This document shows, one piece after another, positions 60,501 through 64,000 of a stretch of DNA of 64,000 bases. A program made the translations under genes and the position numbers. The stretch covers positions 705,339-769,338 of the forward strand of contig NMRA01000023.1 in assembly GCA_002633005.1 (NCBI GenBank), written 5' to 3'. Every line of letters begins with the position of its first letter. The first letter of the stretch is position 1. A model generated the notes under the pieces. The model saw nothing but the letters and a program-made list of their open reading frames with translations, was not told the DNA's origin and made no database searches. Source of the DNA: Phoronis australis (taxonomy: Eukaryota; Phoronida; Phoronidae).

Positions 60501-62552
60501 AATATTAGTCAAAATACCTGTGCCACCCAAGCCTATTGACGTATGTGAGGCAGTACTGTTCAATCTATCCGTGCTGTTCCGTTTTTCTGAAATAGATGGA
60601 TAGTCTTTAGTCCAAACAACTGAACTGTTCCATACTTCTGACGTAGATGGAGATGTAATATTCCATTCATCCGTGTCGCTCCACTTTGCTTTCGAAGACG
60701 GATTGATAGTAGTCCAAATATCTGTACCCTTCCACCCGTTTGAGGTAGATGGAGTAGTAGTATTCCGTTCATGTGTGCCGTTCCATTGTTCTGACGTAGA
60801 GGGGTTGACACTACTCCAAGTATCCGACCCATTCCACCTTTCTGATGTAGAAGGGGCAGTTCCATTCCATTCAGCCGTGCTGCTCCAGTATCCCGACGAA
60901 GATGGATCGACGCTAGTCCAAACATGTGTACCATTCCTTCCTTCCGACGTAGATAGAGGATTAGTATTCAATTCATCCGTTCTGCTCCAGTGTTCTGACG
61001 TAGCTGGGGTAGTATTCCATTTGACTGTGCCGTTCCATCCTTCAGACACAGACAGATTCATATTAGTCCAAATAACTGACCCATTCCATGTTTCTGACGT
61101 AGATGGCGTGGTATTATTCCATTCACCCGTGGTGTTCAATATATCCGTGTTGTTCCACTCTTCTGACGTAGATGGATCAACGTTAGTCCAAATATCTGTT
61201 CCGTTCCACCCTGTTGACGTAGACGGAGTAGTACTATTCCATTCCTCAGTGCTGTTCCATTCTTCAGACATAGAAGGGTTGACACTGGTCCAAGTATCCG
61301 ACCCATTCCACCTTTCTGACGTAGAAGGGGCAGTACCCTTCCATTCATCCGTGCTGCTCCAGTATCCCGACGAAGATGGATCGACGTTAGTCCAAATATG
61401 TGTACTATTCCATCCTTCTGACGTAGATGGGGAATTAGTATTCCATTCATCCGTGCTGCTCCAGTATCCCGAGGAAGATGGATCGACGTTAGTCCAAATA
61501 TGTGTACTATTCCATCCTTCCGACGTAGATGGGGAATTAGTATTCCATTCATCCGTGCTGCTCCAGTGTTGTGACGTAGCTGGGGTAGTATTCATATTAG
61601 TCCAAATAACTGATCCAGTCCATGTTTCTGACCTAGATGGCGTGGTATTATTCCATTCACTCGTGGTGTTCCATGTATCCGTGTTGTTCCACTCTTCTGA
61701 CGTAGATGGATCGACGTTAGTCCAAATATATGTACCATTCCATCCTTCTGAGGTAGATGACGTAGCACTATGATTCCATTCCTCAGTGCTGTTCCAATCT
61801 TCAGATGTAGACGGATTGATACTAGTCCAAATATCGGATCCATTCCATATTTTTGACGAAAATGGCGAGGTACTGTTCCATTCCTCGGTGTTGTTCCAAT
61901 CTTCAGACACAGATGGATTGATACTAGTCCAAGTATCTGACCCATTCCCTATTTTTGACGAAAATGGCGAGGTACTGTTCCAGTCCTCGGTGTTGTTCCA
62001 ATCTTCAGACGTAGATGGATTGATACTAGTCCAAATATCTGACCCATTCCATACTTTTGACGAAAATGGCGAGGTACTGTTCCATTCCTCGGTGTTGTTC
62101 CAATCTTCAGACGTAGATGGATTGAAATTTATCCAAATATTTGTGCTATTCCATCCTGCCGACGTAAATGGAACAATACTGTTCCATATATCCGTGCTGT
62201 TCCACTCTTCTGATGTTGATGGATCGATATTAGTCCAAAATTTTGTACCATTCCATCCTTCTGATGTAGATGGAGTAGTAATATTCCTTTCATCCGTGTT
62301 GCTCCATTCGTCAGATGTAAATTGGCTATTCAGTGCTTCAGACGTGGGGCTATTCCATTCCTCCGAATAATTCGACTGCTCGCTTGATGAACTCCAAGAC
62401 CAATCATCCGTACTATCGGAGATTCCGAATGTTCCATAGTCGGATGATGTTGAAGACTGCAAGCTTTCCAGGGAGGAAGTACTCCAAGTACATTGTGATT
62501 CCGAAATGAAGACAACTAACACAGTGATTAAAACAATCGAGCTTAAATTCAT
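27829..62552 (-). CDS. Single-pass REJ/GPS receptor with N-terminal STW-repeat mucin-like arm (27 exons, 2391 residues)
   Basis: I assembled this gene from 27 exons whose phases all agree. Their lengths sum to 7176 nt, which is 2391 codons plus stop. Domain order: signal peptide 1-21; Ser/Thr/Trp/Asn repeats 95-669; cysteine-rich NGDCxGxA repeats about 816-1109; IPT/PKD-like modules about 1110-1307; REJ region about 1308-1911; GAIN about 1912-2266 with GPS HL|S at 2264-2266; Thr-rich stalk to 2319; one transmembrane helix about 2327-2353; short cytoplasmic tail. REJ and GPS occur together in polycystin-1 and sea-urchin sperm receptors for egg jelly. Those of the suREJ1 type also have one membrane pass. 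No lectin, EGF, PLAT or ion-channel region is seen. The role is probably cell-surface or gamete recognition (inference). Symmetric 1-1 exons could have been missed. Confidence 0.85.
28232..28342 (-). CDS. REJ/GPS gene exon 26: Thr/Ser-rich stalk
   Basis: 111 nt, phase 1-1, acceptor GCATTTCAG| and donor TCCG|GTAAAT. More than a third of the residues are Thr or Ser, with N-glycosylation sites NTT and NMT. It links the GPS to the membrane helix and is probably O-glycosylated. Confidence 0.8.
28683..28919 (-). CDS. REJ/GPS gene exon 25: GPS autoproteolysis motif
   Basis: 237 nt, phase 1-1, acceptor TCTCTCCAG| and donor GATG|GTGAGT. CHFWDATNSTWSTSG then VLCSSNHLSIFVLM is a GPS motif. HL|S (residues 2264-2266) is the cleavage point. 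Canonical GPS has CxxW...W-x4-C...CxC. Here the second and fourth Cys are Val 2248 and Ser 2262. Confidence 0.92.
29604..29764 (-). CDS. REJ/GPS gene exon 24: GAIN B part
   Basis: 161 nt, phase 2 in and 1 out, acceptor CATCTTTTGCAG| and donor ACAG|GTACTT. MNWQCTGSESCVG and the following strand residues VEISLVNPKTG are typical of the segment before the GPS. The frame stays open into the upstream intron. Confidence 0.83.
30410..30995 (-). CDS. REJ/GPS gene exon 23: GAIN helical part with polybasic sites
   Basis: 586 nt, phase 1 in and 2 out, acceptor ATTGTTTTAG| and donor ATAC|GTAAGC. It is mostly helical by composition, as in the GAIN A subdomain. NRRRR (to residue 1982) and RNRR (to 1990) are furin-type sites. 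The antisense strand is also open for long stretches but has no motif. Confidence 0.83.
31923..32241. mobile_element. TIR-element remnant in the intron between exons 23 and 22
   Basis: Starts near GGCGGATTTAGGGGG and ends CCTGGATCCGCCACTG, so the ends resemble those of 19398-19691. An internal G run (32041-32050) suggests two nested or degraded copies. Confidence 0.45.
32455..32584 (-). CDS. REJ/GPS gene exon 22: REJ to GAIN linker
   Basis: 130 nt, phase 0 in and 1 out, acceptor GTGTTTCAG| and donor TTTTG|GTGAGT. It encodes VCDAFAVCSTIISPTI then PPPLTEEKLNEK. A 3.7-kb intron with retrotransposon debris separates it from exon 21. Confidence 0.78.
32865..33120. repeat. Relative of the CTCGAAATTTCGAG element
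   Basis: Contains CGAACTCGAGAATAA, CTCGAGTATA and ATCGAAATTTCGAGTTC, in an arrangement like 19820-20040. It is a diverged fragment. Confidence 0.4.
33265..33510 (+). repeat. Second copy of the dispersed repeat at 21640-21900
   Basis: Same orientation and block order as 21640-21900. It lies in the intron of the REJ/GPS gene, just before the LINE fragment. Confidence 0.65.
33686..34803 (+). mobile_element. Broken non-LTR retrotransposon (LINE) reverse transcriptase
   Basis: Plus-strand frames in three registers carry reverse-transcriptase features in order: GTRQGCMVSPLLFVLYL, a SDDMALYS catalytic box (A/F-DD type), MDVNLKKTKIIVF, KYLGVFITPKLPWS, and a C-terminal FVNTFSQRVKDCALQRWQSD segment. 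Frameshifts and stops show it is dead. It lies antisense in the 3.7-kb intron between exons 22 and 21. Confidence 0.8.
35095..35645. repeat. Two relatives of the CTCGA-rich MITE
   Basis: 35095-35152 and 35405-35645 share AAAATG...TTCGATT, GATTGGTCCCCAGGCCC and GAGTTTGCACAAAAGTAGAACAGAAAATG blocks with 19692-20048. They are diverged. Confidence 0.45.
35870..36027 (+). mobile_element. Deleted copy of the CAGGGGCGGATCC TIR element
   Basis: GGAGGATTTAGAGGGGGGCC at the left and AATCCAGGATCCGCCCCTG at the right. The middle has lost about 130 bp relative to 19398-19691. Confidence 0.6.
36297..36473 (-). CDS. REJ/GPS gene exon 21: end of REJ region
   Basis: 177 nt, phase 0-0, acceptor CGTTACAG| and donor ACC|GTAAGT. 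CYAPQDALPITYKYGF is the GxxxTxxxYxF strand typical near the end of REJ domains. GDTIAFYVTV closes it. Confidence 0.85.
37087..37235 (-). CDS. REJ/GPS gene exon 20: REJ region
   Basis: 149 nt, phase 1 in and 0 out, acceptor GTATTTCAG| and donor GAC|GTAAGC. FKFQVTVTNSEGKNGNNTF is the FxVTVTxSxG strand, ending FTVQVRAGVTSC. It lacks an ATG and so is absent from simple ORF lists. Confidence 0.82.
37970..38077 (-). CDS. REJ/GPS gene exon 19: REJ region
   Basis: 108 nt, phase 1-1, acceptor CAACCTTCAG| and donor GGCG|GTAAGT. It encodes GFGYLNLTEGQNQ and LLLRNGQTSQY. Located by splice signals and phase. Confidence 0.78.
38571..38694 (-). CDS. REJ/GPS gene exon 18: REJ region
   Basis: 124 nt, phase 0 in and 1 out. 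TTNPGENLLLQFDID fits a REJ beta-sandwich segment; there is no special motif. Confidence 0.78.
39409..39621 (-). CDS. REJ/GPS gene exon 17: REJ region
   Basis: 213 nt, phase 0-0, donor AAAG|GTAGGT. The acceptor is ATTGAAG| with a weak pyrimidine tract. LSFDALRFKASEVYEFTLTV is the LxxxxLxxxxxYxFTLxV strand expected after exon 16. Confidence 0.85.
40151..40266 (-). CDS. REJ/GPS gene exon 16: REJ region
   Basis: 116 nt, phase 1 in and 0 out. GVFALDGRRSSDPDN and YTWSCQV match the LDGSxSxDPDN...YxWxC signature shared by REJ and PKD repeats. Confidence 0.88.
40586..40702 (-). CDS. REJ/GPS gene exon 15: REJ region
   Basis: 117 nt, phase 1-1, acceptor CGTTTTAG| and donor AGAG|GTATAC. GANVTLTVSVTLPSQPG then SITFTTKSKPLVAKV completes the REJ beta strands. 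Confidence 0.83.
40776..40832 (+). repeat. CACA/CGCACG microsatellite
   Basis: Alternating purine-pyrimidine tract, mostly ACGC and AC units, in the intron between exons 15 and 14. Confidence 0.9.
41259..41407 (-). CDS. REJ/GPS gene exon 14: REJ region, unusual splice sites
   Basis: 149 nt, phase 2 in and 1 out. It encodes FRVKADVELSSC and INYQWSSTTKGLKI, the second REJ repeat pattern. The acceptor has two in-frame choices 6 nt apart (exon start 41407 or 41401). The donor CCTG|GTTGGT is non-consensus, but the joined NDLPAGANVTLTV fits the REJ consensus LPAGxNxTLTV. Confidence 0.8.
41882..41926. repeat. Perfect 15-bp inverted repeat
   Basis: ATGATGATAACGATA and its complement are separated by 15 bp. 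It lies in the intron between exons 14 and 13, next to further ATTATC-type repeats, so it may derive from simple sequence. Confidence 0.7.
42258..42571 (-). mobile_element. TIR element, full-length copy in opposite orientation
   Basis: Reverse complement of 19398-19691 by eye. The ends are CAGGGGCAGATTCAGGATTT and AAATCCGCCATTG. It sits in the intron between exons 14 and 13, 29 bp from the exon 13 donor. Confidence 0.65.
42601..42805 (-). CDS. REJ/GPS gene exon 13: REJ region
   Basis: 205 nt, phase 1 in and 2 out, acceptor CTCGTTTCAG| and donor AAAAG|GTGCGT. SYTYELCVSNFLAP then VVKPKVQIKPS is a typical REJ strand pair. A transposon copy ends 29 bp from the donor. Confidence 0.85.
43142..43411 (-). 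CDS. REJ/GPS gene exon 12: REJ core
   Basis: 270 nt, phase 1-1, acceptor TTTTCCAG| and donor AATG|GTAGGT. KAVISGPSFLSYCDHVFLSG then SSGGGGRDLNSYWSV is the hallmark REJ segment (A-x-I-x-GP...C...L-x-xSxSSGxGGRxLxYxWxV). Confidence 0.92.
44618..44800 (-). CDS. REJ/GPS gene exon 11: first part of REJ region
   Basis: 183 nt, phase 1-1, acceptor TTTATTCCAG| and donor CCCG|GTGAGT. LCGDLFSNAADILGEYSSC then a hydrophobic strand and AP-G matches the CxDxF...xLG...C signature at the start of REJ regions in polycystin-like proteins. Confidence 0.85.
44942..45178 (-). CDS. REJ/GPS gene exon 10: Ig-like module continued
   Basis: 237 nt, phase 1-1, donor GAAG|GTATGT. It contains SSTNLTCVV, a SMKIDVYPTYDG segment and LQSVTFDPEG. 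It completes the module begun in exon 9 and leads into the REJ region. Confidence 0.8.
45277..45402 (-). CDS. REJ/GPS gene exon 9: start of next IPT-like module
   Basis: 126 nt, phase 1-1, acceptor TTTTGCAG| and donor TCAG|GTAAAG. It reads ISVSSISPSEVDIP then LTITLVGQNLPTRGC, a typical start of an IPT repeat (xSPxxxxxxxxxLTxxGxN). Confidence 0.78.
45920..46151 (-). CDS. REJ/GPS gene exon 8: Ig-like (IPT/TIG-type) module
   Basis: 232 nt, phase 0 in and 1 out. FFIFYGAGF, CLFTSSSG and HLICEAALTAG follow the TIG-domain order: a GxGF strand, a Cys, then xxLxCxxP-like. The fold assignment is tentative. Confidence 0.75.
46613..46715 (-). CDS. REJ/GPS gene exon 7: last Cys-rich repeat
   Basis: 103 nt, phase 2 in and 0 out, acceptor ATTTTTAG| and donor GACG|GTATGTATG. 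The junction gives GKVRDACGVCGGDGTSC, a strong match to the DxCGVCGGDxxxC motif, which confirms the splice from exon 6. Confidence 0.88.
47567..47723 (-). CDS. REJ/GPS gene exon 6: Cys-rich
   Basis: 157 nt, phase 1 in and 2 out, acceptor TGTTCCCAG| and donor TTTGG|GTAAGA. It encodes STCFQCTGGNTGK and CFVCFGDNSTCADCDG. The open frame continues upstream into AT-rich intron sequence. I placed the start at the CCCAG acceptor, which gives the right phase. Confidence 0.75.
48110..48600 (+). repeat. Trinucleotide-rich tract, (ATC)n and (ACC)n
   Basis: A long CCA/ACC-rich tract, then an uninterrupted run of ATC repeats at about 48445-48500, in the intron between exons 6 and 5. Open frames encode runs of His, Ile, Ser, Asp or Val and are not genes. 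Confidence 0.9.
48723..48893 (-). CDS. REJ/GPS gene exon 5: Cys-rich repeats
   Basis: 171 nt, phase 1-1, acceptor TTTTCCAG| and donor CCTT|GTAAGTAT. It encodes YDCSGMCNGKNKLDLCGYC and a further DCNGVC. It has no ATG, so simple ORF finding overlooks it. Confidence 0.85.
49547..49981 (+). other. Unassigned 144-codon plus-strand open frame in intron 4
   Basis: An uninterrupted ATG-started frame, antisense to the REJ/GPS gene. The composition is protein-like, but no motif is known to me. It could be an old retrogene or transposon gene, or chance. Confidence 0.25.
50440..50500 (-). mobile_element. Possible tRNA-derived SINE fragment
   Basis: The minus strand contains GTGGGTTCGAGTCTCACTGG, a good B-box of the RNA polymerase III type, but no convincing A-box or cloverleaf, so it is not a tRNA gene. 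Confidence 0.3.
51607..51843 (-). CDS. REJ/GPS gene exon 4: Cys-rich repeats
   Basis: 237 nt, phase 1-1. Two repeats are seen, DCYGDCDGTAYWNKCDLCVG and DCNGDCGGTALWDTC. The split CVGG motif is completed across the junction with exon 5 (CV then GGNT), which supports the splice. Confidence 0.88.
52523..52735 (-). CDS. REJ/GPS gene exon 3: Cys-rich repeats
   Basis: 213 nt, phase 1-1, donor GCAG|GTAAGT. It contains DCNGDCDGDATIDDCNRC, CTGG and CYGG, the NGDCxGxAxxDxCxxCxGG repeat found in many extracellular proteins. Its end joins exon 4 to restore a C-x-G repeat. Confidence 0.85.
54026..54598. repeat. First copy of a 0.57-kb block ending at an N
   Basis: Nearly identical to 54600-55147 apart from small indels. 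It contains TACATGTACATGTACATGTA. The intron between exons 3 and 2 is inflated by this. Confidence 0.8.
54600..55147. repeat. Second copy of the 0.57-kb block, after an N
   Basis: Starts directly after the N at 54599 and repeats 54026-54598. Probably an uncollapsed haplotype copy. Confidence 0.8.
57906..57998 (-). CDS. REJ/GPS gene exon 2: linker
   Basis: 93 nt, phase 1-1. The acceptor is TTTTTATTTCAG| and the donor CCAA|GTAAGTGG. It encodes SMDLSDIFPVNASVIIEES and similar, with no known motif. It links the STW arm to the Cys-rich region. The assignment rests on matching phases and consensus splice sites. Confidence 0.7.
60200..62552 (-). CDS. REJ/GPS gene exon 1: signal peptide and STW-repeat arm
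   Basis: ATG at 62552, then MNLSSIVLITVLVVFIS as signal peptide. The exon ends CTTC|GTAAGTATG, a consensus donor, at residue 784, phase 1. Reading on gives 12 intron-encoded residues before a stop, so an intronless 796-residue call would have a false C-terminus. Residues 95-669 are 33 units of about 17 residues, consensus STSExWNxTxxWxxxxP. Most units have one or two N-glycosylation sequons and a W-x5-W pair. Units fall apart towards residue 784. The Ser/Thr and Asn content predicts a heavily glycosylated extended stalk or coat. Confidence 0.85.
60546..62270 (-). repeat. 33 tandem 51-bp coding repeats (17-residue units)
   Basis: Units 4-10 alternate between two types (34-residue period). Units 15-16 and 17-18 are near-identical (102-bp duplication). 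Units 11-20 and 21-30 align as a ten-unit higher-order repeat, each with a 23-residue variant unit ending WNNTTP. Three levels of duplication are visible. Both antisense frames over this block are open for hundreds of codons only because 51 is divisible by 3. Confidence 0.9.
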
Positions 62553-62868
62553 CGCTCCAGGGTTTAATGCCGTATGGTTGCCTTGTCAAGCGACGCCAGT
62601 GTTTGAAGAGCAGGGTTCAACATCGATTGTTGCAAGACAATCAGAGCGAACAATTCTCTGGCGTGTGCTTCAATATCTTATCCTGGTAACCCCAATAAAC
62701 ATAATAACACAGCCCCGTCGCAATAATGGGAAAACTGTCTGAGAGAGTGCCTCGCAGTGGACATAGTTCCGCTAAGCAAACACGACGATAGCCACTGTTT
62801 GGTTTAGAATTTCACCACCCTTTCATTATCCTCTTAACCCACTCATTCACAAATGTAGAGCGAACGAA

Positions 62869-62876
62869 CCTTTATA
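62869..62876 (-). promoter_or_regulatory. Candidate TATA box of the REJ/GPS gene
   Basis: Minus-strand TATAAAGG about 320 bp before the start codon. No other core element is obvious. An upstream untranslated exon is also possible. Confidence 0.25.
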
Positions 62877-63282
62877 ACAACATATTGCAATAGCACTGCT
62901 TCCATGTCGCTAAAATTAACCGAGAAAAATAAATATTGTTCGACAGACGTATTATGATTCGTATAAAAATATAACACTGCATTAGTAAAGGCTCATCGCC
63001 TTGCCACACTTCAATAACGGAAGCAGAGTTATGTTTTTGAAAAAGTAAGGTACATGTAATCACTAAAAGAGCGCGTAGTTTCAGGGATGTTTGCATGGTT
63101 TATTAAACGGCGGAGTATTCGTCAAGCGCGGACGAAAATGGGAAGATATTGTCATCTCTGGAGCTGAAAACTACTTGCACGGAACTCCAAAGACTACAAG
63201 GGGAGCTTGAAAACATTTGCTATACACCTTATTATTGATAGCAGTTATTAAATCATTCGCCAGGTTGGCACTACCGGTCACG
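62877..63282. other. No gene seen
   Basis: This is the upstream flank of the REJ/GPS gene. No splice-bounded exon is recognised. Confidence 0.4.
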
Positions 63283-63552
63283 CAAAGCAGCATGGGTAGT
63301 ATTTTGAAGTTCGCTGTGAGAATGTCGGTTGTGGTAGACGACACGTCATTGGATAAGCTAAATTTATTGGATGCTCTCGGGCTTAAAATATTTTTCAAAA
63401 CCGAGGGATGCCACAATAAGCGAAAATTAGTTGAAGCTTGGTTCGATAGTCCGAGGGGCCGAGAGTCTGAAATTAAATTCCCCCGCCGACAGTGGACAAG
63501 AGTCTGCAGGGCCGACATTCCAAAAAGCAACGACACTTCGAATCTTTTATAA
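63283..63552 (+). other. Possible BED-finger-like open frame
   Basis: An 89-codon frame ends RVCRADIPKSNDTSNLL before a stop. This resembles the second half of a BED zinc finger of hAT transposases (x-C-x-x-x-I-x-x-S-x-NTSNLL), but the following His pair is absent. The minus frame over the same bases is also open. It may be a transposon remnant. Confidence 0.3.
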
Positions 63553-64000
63553 ATTACCGTTTTTCCACCTTTGTGAATTTCTTGATGGTTAAAGCTTGTT
63601 ATACATATCCGACATCAGTTTGCTAACGTGGAAATATTTAACTAGTCTTGTAGAAAAGATGACAGTCACTGAAATAGCCTACCAAAATATAAACTGCTAG
63701 TCTTCTAAGGTTTTTAAAATGTCACAATTTTTACTAAATTCCACCATTCAAGTAAGTACAGTTTTTATTTTTACGGTATATGCGCGTATTTAGGCTCGTG
63801 CCTAAGTCTGAAGATAGTTTATATTTGCAATAAGTGCGTGCACATCCATATACATGCTTGGGCATTACGTGTTATTTACATCCAGATCAAGCATTTACAT
63901 TTGGTTTTCAGCTGAAATTTGGAGGCTTATGTCAAGATCTATTGAAAATTTCCAAAAATAGTTCCCCAAAACAACGCCCATTCAAAAAGAGAACTTTACA
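63553..64000. other. No gene seen
   Basis: AT-rich end of the window without recognisable features. Confidence 0.4.

Noticed and set aside
60673-61773. 366-codon plus-strand gene opposite the STW repeat
   Set aside because: Open only because of 51-bp periodicity. It has no start context, splice signal or known motif.
60162-62552. STW-repeat protein as an intronless 796-residue gene
   Set aside because: A consensus donor precedes the stop, and downstream exons continue in phase. The last 12 residues are intronic.

Overview
The window is eukaryotic nuclear DNA from an animal, most likely a marine invertebrate. It has spliced genes with GT-AG introns, abundant TACATGTA tracts, non-LTR retrotransposon pieces, short inverted-repeat DNA transposons and microsatellites. 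A REJ/GPS-type receptor and a RecQ-like helicase remnant fit a hemichordate, lancelet, echinoderm or lophotrochozoan; the sequence alone does not settle which. Ns at 3927, 7197, 25222-25233 and 54599 mark assembly gaps or joins.

The right half (27.8-62.6 kb) is one minus-strand gene that I assembled by hand from splice signals. It has 27 coding exons whose phases all agree, giving an open frame of 7176 nt (2391 codons plus stop). In order it encodes: a signal peptide; a 0.75-kres Ser/Thr/Trp/Asn-rich arm of 33 units of 17 residues, all in exon 1; a cysteine-rich region of NGDCxGxA...CxxCxGG repeats; two or three Ig-like IPT/PKD-type modules; a long REJ region; a GAIN/GPS autoproteolysis region with HL|S; a Thr-rich stalk; one transmembrane helix; and a 38-residue tail. 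It resembles a sea-urchin REJ1-type single-pass receptor with a mucin-like front end.

The left half (8.9-19.2 kb) holds a tandem pair of tiny minus-strand genes that ORF calling misses because their coding exons are only 33-137 nt. Each has a TATA box (TATAAATAAGAGA), a non-coding first exon, a signal-peptide exon, a 33-nt exon and a terminal cysteine-rich exon. Both encode 72-residue precursors of cationic six-cysteine peptides, likely defensin-like or macin-like secreted peptides. The pair arose by segmental duplication; the second copy has a LINE 3' end in intron 1.

The first 8 kb contains a decayed plus-strand RecQ-type helicase C-terminal remnant and two collapsed or false duplications around Ns. 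These suggest that 2.3 kb carrying the helicase exons is present on one haplotype and absent on the other. The remaining sequence (20-27.8 kb, most introns, 62.9-64 kb) is repeats and unassigned DNA.
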